Source: Argentina anserina (lineage: Eukaryota > Streptophyta > Magnoliopsida > Rosales > Rosaceae). From it: a stretch of DNA of 64,000 nt. Location: assembly GCF_933775445.1 (NCBI RefSeq), contig NC_065872.1:21700001-21764000 (forward strand), written 5' to 3'. The notes below the pieces were generated by a model. It saw nothing but the letters and a program-made list of their open reading frames with translations, had not been told where the DNA came from and did not search any database. The translations under genes were made by a program, and so were the position numbers. Of this stretch, positions 13,196-23,867 are shown piece after piece; within the stretch, counting starts at the first letter, position 1, and the number at the start of each line of letters is the position of its first letter.

Positions 13196-14340
13196 AGTTG
13201 GTGCATACACATATACCATGCCCAACTTGCTAAATAAGTCATAAAAGGCTTTCTTAGAAATTCATTTAGTGAATATATCTGCAAGCTGCTCTTCAGTAAG
13301 GACAAAATAGAAGCTAATAATCTTTGCATCTATCTTCTCTTTTACGAAATGACGATCCACCTTCACTATTTAGTACGATTATGTTGTACTAGATTTTGTG
13401 ATATATCAATCGTTGCTTTGTTGTTACAATACAATTGCATAGCACTTTTTAACTTAACACCCAAATCACGTAATAGATTTCTTAGCCACAACAATTCACA
13501 CACTCCATGAGTCATACCTCTATACTCAGTCTCAGCACTCGATCTGGCCATAACTTTTTGCTTATTACTCTTCCATGTGACCAAATTATCTCCCATAAAG
13601 GTAAAGTAACTTGATGTCAACCTCTTGTCTGTAATATTCCAGCCCAGTCGACATCTGTAAAACCACTAACCTCAAGAATGTTGTTGTGTTGAGAGAACAT
13701 TACTCCTCTCCCTAGAGCTGACTTCAAGTACCTCAAAATTCTCATAACAACATCTATGTGACTCTCACTTGGATTATGCATGAACTGGCTCACTACACTC
13801 ACTGCATAAGTAATATCTAGTCTAGTATGTGTCAAATAAATCAAGCGTCCAACTAACATCTGATAACGAGCTCGATCAGTTGGTGTCTGGTCTGGATACT
13901 CTGTTAGACGATGGTTTTGCTCAATGGGGGTGTCGATAGGTGTGCAATCTAACATATATGTATCTGTCAACAAATAAAGTATGTACTTCCTTTGGCACAA
14001 TTAGATCTCGTCTCTCCCTCTTGCTACCTCAATCCCTAAGAAATACTTGAGATCACCCAATTCCTTCATCTCAAACTCATAAGACAATTGTTCCTGCAGC
14101 AGATCAATCTCTACAGTATCATTGCCAGTAATCACCATATCATCAACATATATAATCAAAGCTACTACATTCCCTTGTTGATGCTTAAGAAACATGGTAT
14201 GATCTGAATTACTCTGTTTGTAACCAATCTTCAGCAAATGTGAGAACCTCCCAAACCAGGCACGAGGTGACTGTTTGAGACCATATCAAGACTTTCTCAA
14301 TTTGCACACAAAGTCACCAGAAGAAATAGTTATGTACCCT
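13196..14340 (-). pseudogene. Copia pol: RT C-terminal half and RNase H
   Basis: On the minus strand the RT palm motif IIYVDDMVITG is at about 14160-14128, followed by ELGDLKYFLGIEVARG. A TAG at 14001-14003 interrupts the frame. The next segment (to 13617) carries RYQMLVGRLIYLTHTRLDI and RILRYLKSALGRG. RNase H follows in another frame (13620-13366) with TWKSNKQKVMARSSAETEYR and YCNNKATIDIS. The C-terminal remainder runs to about 13200, near the polypurine tract. There is at least one stop and one frameshift. The Cassandra insertion separates it from its N-terminal half. Confidence 0.88.
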
Positions 14341-14441
14341 GGAGGGAGACTTGTCACATCCCGGGACCGCTCTGCCGTAACACGATATTGTCCGCTTTAG
14401 GCCTAGATCTCACGATTTTGTTTCTGGGAGTTCATGAGCAA

Positions 14442-14503
14442 CTTCCCAGTAGGTCACACATCTTGCGATTTCTCTAACCCGGGCAAGCTTACATTCGGAG
14501 TTC
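14442..14503 (-). ncRNA. 5S rRNA-like Pol III promoter segment in Cassandra LTR (left copy)
   Basis: On the minus strand it reads GAACTCCGAATGTAAGC...CTTACTGG-type sequence and ends ACTGGGAAG, resembling the internal control region of 5S rRNA genes (GAAGTTAAGC...GGTGACC...TGGGAAG). The copy has several substitutions, so RNA polymerase III use is doubtful. Carrying such a segment is the defining trait of Cassandra. Confidence 0.75.
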
Positions 14504-14746
14504 ACATCCCCTCTGAAGCCATTGAGCCCCCAAAAGGTCTCGTGTTAGATGGAGGTGAACATGTACATATAAGGCACATCACCCCCTCTTCGTTGACTGA
14601 TGTGCGATATTACAATCCACCCCCTTAGGAGTCTGACGCCCTCGTCGGCACACTCGTACCACACGACATAGTAGCTCCGTCGTAACACGATATTGTCCGC
14701 TTTGGGCCTAGCCCTCACAGTTTTGTTTCTGGGAGCTCACGAGCAA

Positions 14747-14808
14747 CTTCCCAGTACGTCACCTATCATGTGATTGCTCTAGCCCGAACAAGCTTAACTT
14801 TGGAGTTC
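14747..14808 (-). ncRNA. 5S rRNA-like Pol III promoter segment in Cassandra LTR (right copy)
   Basis: This is the second copy, better conserved than the left one: on the minus strand GAACTCCAAAGTTAAGC, then TCGGGCTAGAGCAATCA, then GGTGACGTACTGGGAAG. It has the A-box-like and C-box-like spacing of 5S rRNA genes. Confidence 0.78.
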
Positions 14809-14923
14809 TCATCCTCTCCGAAGCCATTGAGCCCCCATAAGGCCTCATGTTAGATGGAGGTGGGTATGTACATATAAGGCACATCACCCCCTCTTCGTTG
14901 GCCAATGTGGGATTTACAAGACT

Positions 14924-15545
14924 CATATACTCCTCTTCAGCTAAGTCTCCATGAAGAAATGCATTCTTGACATCAAACTATCGGAGTTGCCAATTCAAAC
15001 TACCAGTTAATGAAAGGAGAACTCGGGTAGTGTTCATCTTTGCAACGGGAAAAAAGTCTCATCATATCAATACCATATGTCTGAGTAAACCCTTCGCAAT
15101 AAGGCGTGTTTTATACCTACTTATTAATTCATCCACAAAATGTTTCACAGTGAACACCCAACGACACCCTACAACATTCTTGCCATGTGGTGGAGGCACA
15201 AAAGATTCATATGACTTTGATAATCTCCTAGTGGACATATAGTTGGCTACTTGATATTTTGATTTGGCATGTAAACTAGGTTCATATCTTTTGGGGGGTT
15301 GACCTCTAGTGGACTTGTTTGGTAACACATATTGCCCACTATCAGACTTACTACTAGTATCAGTGGATGGACATACTTCAGAAAAGTGATCTTCTGCACC
15401 AGTAAGTTGTTGGTCGGGAGTATGAGTGATGACGGGAGGGGCAGTTATTGGTTCTCCTTCTGGAACCTGGGTGTCTGATGCTTCTACCTGTGGTGGAGCT
15501 TCTGCCACTGCTGGTACCTGATTATCTGAAGTTTCCACCTTAAAA
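14924..15545 (-). pseudogene. Copia pol: RT N-terminal part
   Basis: On the minus strand a Pro/Glu-rich linker (QVPAVAEAPPQVEASDTQVP) leads into RGQPPKRYEPSLHAKSKYQV and then the RT start CRWVFTVK...RYKTRLIAKG, the usual copia linker-RT boundary. After about 15062 the frame changes. The sequence continues through the FDVKNAFLHG region (about 14970) to the Cassandra insertion point. The DVKNAFLHGDL motif supports real RT and not a chance frame. Confidence 0.85.
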
Positions 15546-15559
15546 TGAGATTCTGCTAC

Positions 15560-17330
15560 TACAAAAGCAACTACAAAGATACCATATTATCAAATCAATT
15601 ATATCAATGTAGTAAATGGCAAATAGGGGTCATTACTCGCAGATGATTGGTGAAACTAAGATTTAAAAACACAAACAGACTTAAATCAGAAATCTGGTAG
15701 ACACGACCTAGGAGCAAAAACCTAATTAATTAGCTAATCTAGACTCACCCAAAAATTATGAAATTAAATAGATACTAACTAGACACAGTGGCGGACTACC
15801 ACAAAATTGTGAGGGTATTCAGAATTGGTTTGATTGATGAACAAAAATAAATAAGACAGAAGTACTACTAAAAACCGAATATTAAAAAGTAAATATGAGA
15901 AAAACAATAGCTAGGAACTTCTCTCCACCACTAGATATGCTTCAATCACCCCAAAATAATGTCAATAATTATAGATGAATGCACTCACAGTTAAGCCAAT
16001 GTCGTTAGGTCATTAACCGTATTACGTTCTCTTACTTGTCATGTTAAGCGAAATGTCGGTATCGACTTAACTATATTCTCAATTAATTGATCTATGAAAT
16101 GTCGGTATCTAGACAAAAATAATTAAAATCATGAAGTTCTAATAACGTTTGAGTAACAACAAAGAATCTAAGGTCAAGGTCGGTAGCCTTAGATTACTAA
16201 GGAATCACTTTACACAAGTACATATAAATAACTTGTTATCTCTCACAAAATATGCAACGATATGTCGTTCATATACATATTTAAAATAATAAAACCCTAA
16301 AACATGCATCAAAATATCGACCCAATGAGACATGCAATAGAGTTATCAATGAACAATCAATGAAGAAATTCTCATCTAAAATTATATAAATCAATTGGAG
16401 TTTGAAATCGAAGACATATCTAGAGCTTGATCAGCCCCTAACTATCAAGGAATTTAGTTACAAATAATCTTGAATAAAAGCATCCAAAGAATACATGAGA
16501 GATGAATTAAAGGAGAAGAGACCGAACTTCCTTTTTCTTGTGGAGGCTTGATGAGATTTTAGCACCTTGAGGAGATGTGGTTTGTAGCTTGAGCAGATGT
16601 GGGTTGTAGCTTGAGGAGATTAAAGGTGACTTCGCTTCGGCTCTCCTTGTCCATTTTCTCCCATTTTTCTTCTCTTCTTCTCTCTATTTTTTCTTCCACT
16701 CTCTCTCTCTCTTTCGTCTCTCTATTTTTTCTTCCCCTCTCCCTCTCTTTCTCTTGATTGGTTGTGGAAAAATGGTGTCTATATAGATAGTGGTGATGGA
16801 GGTTTTTATAGAGGAGAGTGGTGGTGTAAAAAGTAGAGAAAAATGAGAGATAATGGTGTAGTGAGTGAGGTGGTTGGTTATGGAATAAGTGGGTGATAAA
16901 CGAGGAAGTGAGTGATCATGGAAAGAAGTGGGCGATCATGGAGGAAGTGAATGATCATGGAGGAAGTGGGTGATCATGGAGGAAATGAATGATCATGGAA
17001 GAAGTAGGTGATCATGGAGGAAGTGGGTGATAAAGAAGGAAGTGAGTGATCATGGAAGGAAGTGGGTGATCATGGAGGAAGTGAATAATCATGGAGGAAG
17101 TGGGTGATAAAGAAGGGAGTAAATGATCATGGAGGAAGTGAATGATCATGGAGGAAGTGGGTGATGAAGAAGAAAGTGATGGACCTAGAGATGATGATTA
17201 CACCCAAAATAAAATCAGATTTTTGCATAATATAGGTGTGGATTTTTGGATAATGGGGAACCATGATTTTGTGAGAAAAAGAGAAAAATGGAGTAGTTAA
17301 ATCTCAACTAAAAGATGTGATCTACTCGTG
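15560..17330 (-). mobile_element. Unclassified insertion in the copia linker, LTR-like
   Basis: About 1.77 kb interrupting copia between integrase (ending about 17340) and RT (beginning about 15545). It is AT-rich on the left, has a TATA-like TCTATATAGATA at 16778-16789, a CT-rich tract at 16660-16755 and a minisatellite at 16889-17180. The layout (repeat-rich, TATA, CT-rich leader, long AT-rich tail) suggests a minus-strand LTR. I could not find matching ends or a target duplication, so both the limits and the class are uncertain. Confidence 0.4.
16889..17180. repeat. 19-bp minisatellite, about 15 copies
   Basis: The unit is close to GTGAATGATCATGGAGGAA with alternating GTGGGTGAT and GTGAATGAT variants. 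Some units have TAAAGAAG in place of TCATGGAG. It is embedded in the insertion in copia. Confidence 0.88.
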
Positions 17331-17339
17331 ATAGAACAA

Positions 17340-18335
17340 TGTGTTGCTCCGTCCTTCCTTGCTCCTTCATTGCTCCCCTTGAAGGGCTGGATCATAAGAG
17401 GTAAAATAACTCATGTCTTCAAAGAAATAATATACATAGTGACATAGTACTTTCTGGTGGGTGGATGGTAACACTTGTATCCTTTCTGATTGATTCTATA
17501 TCAAACAAACACATACTTGATCGCCCGGGGATCAAACTTCGACTTTCTCTAGCTTTTAGGGACATGAATAAAAGCCACACAACCAAAAACACGGGCATGT
17601 ACATTGTGAAAAGAGGGAATTGAGACATAAGATGCAAGAACCTGAAGTGAAACTTTTCCCTGAAGGACACTAGATGTAAGACGATTTATAAGATGAGTTG
17701 AAGCTGCTACAACATCACCCCACATATGCTTAGGCATATGAGCACTAAAAAGAATGGAACGAGCCATATCAAAGAGATGACAGTTTTTCCTTTCGGACAC
17801 CCCATTTTGCTTTGGTGTTCGTGTATAAGTGGTTTGGTGAATAATCCCATGATCTTTCAAAAACGGTTGAAAAACATGACTGACATACTCCCCCCGTTAT
17901 CAGAACGAAAAATCATAATGGTACTATTATACTGTGTTTAGACATGAGTGTGAAAAACTTGAAAAGAAGGGAAAACCTCATCTCTAGTTTGAAGAAGAAC
18001 AACCCATGACGACCTAGTGTAATCATCGATAAAAGACACATAATATTGCATACCTATGACTGTAGGCTCTTTGGAAGGTCCTCAAATATTAGAATGAATT
18101 AACTCAAAAGGAGTATGACTCTTAGAAAAACACAGAGAAAAAGGTAGAACGATGACTCTTAGCTAGGACACATGTTTCACAACGCAAAGAAGACTCATCC
18201 ACACCAATAAACAGGGAAGACATGCTTTTTTCATAACATGGAAAGATGAATGTCCCAATCGGCGATACCACAACCAAATTTCACTTATCTAATTAGAACT
18301 TGCAGTCAAGGAAGTGCGTGGCTGTGTTCCTGGCT
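17340..18335 (-). pseudogene. Copia pol: GAG-pre-integrase and integrase
   Basis: On the minus strand the zinc region (RRLGHSSFHVMKK, then CETCVLAKSH) at about 18260-18120 is followed by an integrase core with YYVSFIDDYTRSSWVVL at about 18035-17985. The RSDNGG motif lies at about 17917-17900. Next come HQTTYTRTPKQNGVSERKN (about 17835-17780) and RVFGCVAFIHVPKS (to about 17549). The frame breaks several times, including a stop near 17940. The D,D-35-E style core is recognisable. The last residues before the insertion at 17330 are the usual post-integrase linker. Confidence 0.88.
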
Positions 18336-18427
18336 TAGCTAAAAAAAATACGCTGCTTACTAAAAAAATAAAACCTATCAAAAGGGAGATTAGCACGTTT
18401 GTTGTTATTCTTCCTAATGAACTCCCG

Positions 18428-18464
<37 letters not shown>

Positions 18465-18966
18465 TTCACTTAAACGAAAAAAATCTGGAGTTCAAGACAT
18501 GCAATTATTCTCAACGTAATCATAAGAGGTATGAATCATATGATCTTTTAATCTTTATTTATTACTCAAGCTTATTTTTTCTGAATTTGTTTCCACGTTT
18601 GGTTTTAGGCTTTAATTGTTTAAGATTCTCCATGTTTCAATTTTATTTATTGTTTTGCTAAGTTACTTGTCTTAGACTTTGTGTATGATACTATCTAGAA
18701 TTTATCTATTGAAATTGTTGGATTGGTGATTGACTTTGAACTTGTTCATGGTTTAGCTATGATATCCATCAAAATGGATATTGTTAAATAACTTCATTAT
18801 TCAGATTTAATTAGTATTTTTTCATCTAAACATGTAAAACGAGTCATATTTAAGTAATACAATGAAATATTTTCTATAATATTTTGACATTTTCTATTTA
18901 AGTTTATGTTTAGGGCCTTGAAAGTTTTTCCCGCCTTGAGCCTATTTTCCCACAGGGCCGGCCCTG
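18336..18966. mobile_element. Insertion between copia protease and integrase, hAT-like right end
   Basis: It replaces about 70 expected residues between the protease piece (ending 18967) and the GAG-pre-integrase region. The right end is the palindromic CAGGGCCGGCCCTG (18953-18966), a terminal style seen in plant hAT-like elements. Inside are a (CT)n tract and AT-rich sequence. I did not find the matching left end or an 8-bp duplication, so a deletion is also possible. Confidence 0.4.
18432..18459. repeat. (CT)n microsatellite
   Basis: An uninterrupted CT run inside the insertion in copia. Confidence 0.9.
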
Positions 18967-19090
18967 CATAGGACACTGGTGGAGCAGACAACTCCATAAT
19001 AAAGTAAGATTTATCATAAATCATATGATTGGAGTCACCTTAATCAATAATCCAAGTATCAGAACCCACAAAGTTAGAAACTTTTAAAGC
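18967..19090 (-). pseudogene. Copia protease fragment
   Basis: On the minus strand TWIID followed by HMIYDKSYFIMELSAPPVS is the start of a copia aspartic protease (consensus W-I-I-D-S-G-A-T-D-H-M). A stop and a changed Gly-Ala-Thr region break the active site. The rest is missing, cut by the insertion ending at 18966. Confidence 0.75.
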
Positions 19091-19100
19091 CATACCAATC

Positions 19101-19400
19101 TTACCACATGTTCGATCGAGACTTTATAGTCGCGAAAATGTTACCATTTGTGCAATATTGGCCTAAAGCAAGTCTAAAGTCATGCGAGAACTCAACTCTC
19201 CAACCATTTTTGTCATCCAACTCTCGAATAGCATTCACAACATCTCTCATGTGAACAAAATCAATGAAAACATAACCCGGTGGTCTCCTTGCAACCCATA
19301 ATTTGCTGACCATTCCGAATTTACGGAACTCAATGTCAAGCTCTCTTTCGGAAACCCGAGAATCTAAATTGCCAACGTACACACAAGAAATGTTTTTTAA
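19101..19400 (-). pseudogene. RSZ21/22-type splicing factor RRM inside the copia gag region
   Basis: On the minus strand a near-complete RNA-recognition motif is open: RNP2-like VYVGNLDSRVSERELDIEF at about 19385-19329, WVARRPPGYVFIDF (RNP1-like) at about 19296-19255, and KNGWRVEFSH at about 19218-19189. This wording is specific to plant RSZ/9G8-like SR proteins (VYVGNLDPRV, VWVARRPPGYAF, NGWRVELSH). The zinc knuckle and RS tail of such proteins are absent. It lies between the copia leader and the protease, where gag should be, with no intron in the RRM. I infer a captured host transcript, not an active gene. Confidence 0.75.
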
Positions 19401-19939
19401 AATACGTCGGGTGTACTAATCAAATCTGTAGGTGTACATAGTAGAACCTGAAGCAGATGTACTTGGACTGGCATAAGGAAAAACTGGACTGGGCCAAGAG
19501 GAATTGGGCCTGATGAACTGGGTCGGGTCAGAGATACCGGAAACTGGATCGGACTGGTTCTGGGTCCAACATCGTTGGATCTGGTGATTAGACAGAATGG
19601 CAATCAGATTGATCTGGAACGGGTCAGACAGATCTGAAGACAAGACTCCGATCGATCTGGAGTAGAAGTCCGATGTGTCGAACTGGGATTTGACAAGCCG
19701 AGACTGGTGAGATAATGACGTCGTCGGTCGGATCCTAAGTAGAAGACGGACGAAGAGATGGAGGCGGACTGATTGGGTGCCCAAAGCAAATGCTGGGGGT
19801 GCCCAAAGCAAACTTCTCTCCACAGATGAGAACTGAAGATGACAACTTCGACGAAATTGAGGAAATAAAACTCTAACAATGGGGTTCAATTCCACAAATA
19901 AATTGTAGCGAAAAATAAAGAGACAAAGTCATTCCGGAT
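19401..19939 (-). other. Copia leader / altered gag region
   Basis: An open minus-strand frame (19895-19416, Ser/Pro/Arg-rich) and another at 19879-19604 lie between the primer-binding site and the RRM. I do not recognise standard copia gag. CCAACTTCG-like and TGCCCAAAGCAAA repeats occur at about 19780-19812. It is probably leader plus remodelled sequence. Confidence 0.4.
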
Positions 19940-19955
19940 CTTTGCTCTGATACAA
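19940..19955 (-). other. Primer-binding site of the copia element
   Basis: On the minus strand TTGTATCAGAGCAAAG follows the 5' LTR directly. It matches the initiator-Met tRNA type site (TGGTATCAGAGC) with small changes. Confidence 0.8.
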
Positions 19956-20138
19956 TGTCAAATATGACACAATTTGGAGGATGAATTTTCTGATATCTAT
20001 TCATCTCACACTGGAAGCTACATATAGAGAATACATTGTACTACAACTCTATGTACTACATACTATCATATACATAATAAGTAAGTACTAATTACATGAT
20101 GTACATCCCTAAATTACATTTTATGACTCACACTGACA
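19956..20138 (-). repeat. 5' LTR of the copia element
   Basis: 183 bp with intact TGTC...GACA ends, followed outside by TTTAG, the target duplication. It pairs with 13005-13185. Confidence 0.9.
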
Positions 20139-20558
20139 TTTAGATAGCCTCAAATTCCATTGAATTTAAATAAAAGTTGGTATTTCATGATTCATTGCCT
20201 CAAAATTTTATGTTTGGATTAAAAATTTGGGAAAATTGCAATTGTGGGAAAAAAATCAATGAATTTAAGATGGAGATTTCCTACTTGAATTCCATCGGAA
20301 ATAGGCGTTTTTTCTCAATTCCTTCCAAATTGCCTCAAGTTTTGTTATTTTAAAAGTTCTACATTATGTAATCCAAATAATGAAATTCTCACTTAATAAA
20401 ATTTAAATTGATTGAATTCTAATTTCCATGATTTTATAATTTCTATGGAAACTTAAATTACAGTATCCAAACACACTGTTAGTGTCTTTGTTTTTTGGTT
20501 TTTGCCAAAAATACTTTTGTGTTGATATGGAGAACAGGAGAAGCGAGTTTATTCATTA

Positions 20559-21059
20559 CAGTAAAATCTCGTTAAATTAATACCCGATTAATTAATAACT
20601 TCGCTAAAATAATAATTTTTACAGGTGCCAACTCAGGACCAACGTACTAAATTAATAATTCGTTAAATTTATAAGATAATAGAAATTTAAGAATTCATAT
20701 AGGTTCCATCAAATATATAAATTAATAGTGACATAATTTATATAATAAAATTTAAATTTATAAGATTTTATCATTGAATATTTTTTAAGTATAATCATCA
20801 TTAAACAATATAATATTTTAAACAATGTAATACATCGAAAAAAAATAGTATCTTTAATAAGGTATACATGATACATTAAACAATGTAGTGTATAAACAAA
20901 GTAAAAACATTTTTTCTTTGAAAAAATGAAACAAAAATATTTATTATACCTTGATAAATTAATAAATTAATAGATTATTAATTATCAATATATTAATATC
21001 TCTTTAAATTAATAATTTTTGTCGGTACTGAGGCTATTAATTTATAGAAATTTTTATTG
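20559..21059. mobile_element. Emigrant/pogo-like MITE
   Basis: The left end CAGTAAAATCTCGTTAAATT (20559-20578) resembles the terminal repeat of Arabidopsis Emigrant MITEs. The right end, read inversely, is CAATAAAAATTTCTATAAAT. Both are bordered by TA (20557-20558 and 21060-21061), the target site of the Tc1/mariner-pogo group. The subterminal GTGCCAACTCAGGACCAACG and GTCGGTACTGAGG are related. It is very AT-rich and noncoding, 501 bp. Confidence 0.8.
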
Positions 21060-21061
21060 TA

Positions 21062-22087
21062 CTTCTTTTTGTGACTAATAGTTAGGCCATTTTATAAATG
21101 ATAATATGAAAGGCTGGAACATGTGAATGTAGAGACTACATGAAGATGATAAATAATGAACCTAATAAGGTTATTAAATGATGCTAAAAAGCATTTAATA
21201 GAGCACCGAACACAATCCGGGTCTTATGACAAATTACTAATGGTGTGCCAAAAGATTTTTTTTTGTTCAAAGAAACTTCATTGATGATGAAGGATTACAT
21301 ATGAGAGTGATCTCAGACACATAACCCAGTAGGAAAATAGGGAGAGAGACCAAATTAGGTTTCAGACAAGAAATCTGAATCAAGACTCCGGCTGGAAAAT
21401 ATAAAGAAACACACAAGCCTCACACACACTACAACACAATCTATAAGACTAAAATTAGCGTCAATGCAACTTGAATCCGAGCAGGTTGACGAAATAAGGA
21501 GATGATAAAACCAAGGATCTTTTTGCGCCTGAATCTTTGACAATGCAAACTAAAGAGGCTAGCCCAACCAAGGAAGGCCCAAGAAACAACACAAACAAAG
21601 ACACACAGGGGCCAAGGCCCAATGTAGCAAACTACATTGCCGTAGAAACTCCAAATGGTGACACAATAGACCCAGTGACGGGCGAAGCTAGGCCCAAGTT
21701 AAAAGTCATCAATCCATCCTTCAATCCTCCAGCAATTGAAAATAGAGAGATAGAACCGAGAACTCCGAGCAAAATTTTGTACCAAATAGAGGGTCACCAT
21801 CCATTCAAAGTGTTTGGTCATATAAATGGTCTTGCCTATTTGACATATGAAAGTATTATATACTAGTAAAGAGAAATCTTCTACCAAAGTGGCAAGGTAG
21901 AAGAACAATAAAATAAAATCCAAATTAATGACTGAATCCCGCTTATCCAACAACTCGAATCCCAGACCGAAAGCCCACCCGAATTTGGATCCATATCCAA
22001 ATCTGACCAAGGTGGTCAAACCAATTCTTAATCGAGCTGCCACTTTATTCTTCAGTCATTGCGCATCCTATGTCATTAGGCCAGCCC
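21062..22087. other. Intergenic DNA with an unrecognised open frame
   Basis: About 1 kb. An open frame of 109 codons at 21537-21866 (+) is rich in Pro, Asn and Glu. It matches nothing I know and has no clear promoter. It may be part of an old retroelement tail. I would not call it a gene. Confidence 0.35.
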
Positions 22088-23867
22088 ACTTCTGTTATAG
22101 CCCAAATTTCAATTTCAATTTCTTGTAATTTCCTGGAGATTAATGAAATGATATTTTAGTTATATCCAAATTCTACGTCTTTTAAATAGCCTTCATTCAA
22201 AGTAGAAATTAGTTCGAGAACCAATAGGTCGTTATTTGATTAAATTCTTTCGATTCAAGAGTTGACTTTTAATCCGTCACTCATTTAAAAAAACTTCATT
22301 CAAAAAAGTTGTTGAGCTCGTCAAAACGAGTTCGTTGATATGTGTCTCACATTTTTTTTTCGGAAGTCAGGAGAAGTTATCATAATTGGAAGATGGGTTT
22401 CCGAATTTGGAGAACTAGAAAGAGGCGGGATAGAATGGAAAATCCACACATTTAGATATATCTTTCTCTTCTTCTTCTCCACCGAACGCATCTCTTCTTC
22501 TTTAGTTTCTTTTTCTTATTCTTCCCACCGCCATTTTCTTCTTTCTCTCCAGAAAAATCCTTCCACTACCAATCTATTCCCTCCGGCCACCGTTTCAGCA
22601 GCCTTCGGATTCCTTGGAACCGTGCTACCTACCGTTTTAAGCTAGGGACAGTAGAACCTCACTCTCCGATGCCGAACAAACGTTGCAGCTCCCAGGAAAG
22701 TTGCTGCAGTTTGGCCACCATCACATCTCCGGTCTCCGGCGAGTCTAGGGCTTGGGATCACCTTTATTTTGGCCCTTGCAGTCCTTGGATAGTGTCTACA
22801 CGAGTTGGGTGGTCGATCTTGGGCTGCAAATCAAACTTGCAGCTGATGCTTCAAGAGGGGAATTTCAGCTGCAAACCCAGCAGTCCTTCAACCTTTTTGA
22901 CGAGTTATTTTGGGTAAGGAGATCATCCCCTTAACTTGTTAGTTAGTGAGGAGTAGTGAGGTTATATTGTTTGAGGTTTAGGGGGTGAGTTGTGTTAGTA
23001 GTTAATCAACAAACTTTGTTGCTGATTTTGAAGGAGTTGGAGTCAAGTTGTGAGATTTTGATACTTGTTGTTGTATTCTTTTTGGCTAAGCGAGTGGGAA
23101 GTTTACTTGACTTTGGTAACTTTTTGTTATTGGAAGTTTAAAGGCTTGGGGTCAAGAAGGTTGGGTTGTTAGGGAAGTTGAAGTTAATTACTTTTTTTGG
23201 TTAGCTAGGTTGAGTTTGGGTCGTGGAAGTTTAGATTTTGAGTTCAAGGGTGGTGTGGGGAAGGAGGGTGGCCGGCAGTAGAGGCCACCGAAGTGGAGGT
23301 GGTGATGAGCATAGATTGTTAGTTAGTTTTGTTCCAAGTTTATGGGTAGGGAGTTGCTAAGTTTGGTTAGTTTGGTGAGGGTTGCCGATAGGTTGGATTT
23401 TGGTGAGGTGAAGGTTGAGAGTGAGATTGTGATTAAGAGAGTTTTAAGTGGTTAAGCCACTATTTTGATTATTATTTTGGGTGGGTTTAAGTGAGCGAGT
23501 TTGGCTTGTCAAAGCCTCTTGAGTTGTTATAATTTATTTTGGACTTTCTTTTACTAAGTGAAGTTTTGTCACTTAGGTGTTTGTGGTGGAAACAAGTTTT
23601 CGTACTTGGTGAATTAGAAGTTGAAGCAAGTGATGAGGTGAGTAAACCTCACGTATATGCTAGTTAGCCTTGGCGGTAACTAGACATATTTCTTTATAAT
23701 GTCATTATTTATTTTGATGTGAGATTGGTATATATTTATATATATATATGTACTTCTAAGTGGTAATAGAAACATGCATATATTTTCATTGTATATATGT
23801 TATTATATTTTATTTTTCGCTTTGAGATATTGTGTATAATTTTGTTGGTTTATAAACTGTGGAGGAT

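Larger units (their letters stand above)
14352..14918 (-). mobile_element. Cassandra TRIM retrotransposon with 5S-like promoters
   Basis: 567 bp with a perfect duplication AGACT (14347-14351 and 14919-14923). The left LTR is 14352-14614 (TGTCACATCCCGGGACCGC...TTACA). The right LTR copy is about 14672-14918 and lacks its inner end. The internal part is only about 57 bp. On the minus strand CCTAAGGGGGTGGAT just before the LTR is the polypurine tract, which sets the orientation. No protein is encoded, as expected for this non-autonomous family. The inner end of the 5' LTR and the primer-binding site are deleted, so this copy is dead. It sits inside the copia RT coding region. Confidence 0.88.
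13005..20138 (-). mobile_element. Ty1/copia retrotransposon, nested-into and degenerate
   Basis: It is flanked by a perfect 5-bp duplication TTTAG (13000-13004 and 20139-20143). The two short LTRs (13005-13185 and 19956-20138) are similar to each other. A primer-binding site follows the right-hand LTR and a polypurine tract (AACTTGAGGGAAAA, read on the minus strand) precedes the left one. On the minus strand the order is 5' LTR, leader, RRM-bearing gag region, protease piece, integrase, RT, RNase H, 3' LTR. The protease-integrase-RT order is diagnostic of copia. It has been hit by the Cassandra element (14352-14918), an insertion at about 15560-17330 and another at about 18335-18966, so it is inactive. 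Confidence 0.92.
12989..20482. mobile_element. MITE downstream of MATE, split by the copia insertion
   Basis: CTAACAGTGTGTTTAG at 12989-13004 is the inverse of AAACACACTGTTAG at 20469-20482. The left arm is cut by the copia element after 13004. Without the copia element and one TTTAG copy the unit is about 355 bp (12989-13004 plus 20144-20482) and starts 21 bp past the MATE stop codon. The terminal style (TAACAGTGTGTTTGG) recalls hAT-type MITEs. I could not settle its own target duplication. Confidence 0.55.

Noticed and set aside
14442..14808. True 5S rRNA genes
   Set aside because: Only the promoter-like middle part is present, diverged, and within Cassandra LTRs.
19416..19895. 159-codon frame as a host gene
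   Set aside because: It is inside the copia leader between primer-binding site and RRM, and is Ser/Arg/Pro-rich with no domain.
22340..22934. Open frames as a new gene
   Set aside because: They fall within the 22093-25182 element defined by exact ends and TSD, in a CT-rich stretch, with no domain or splice evidence.
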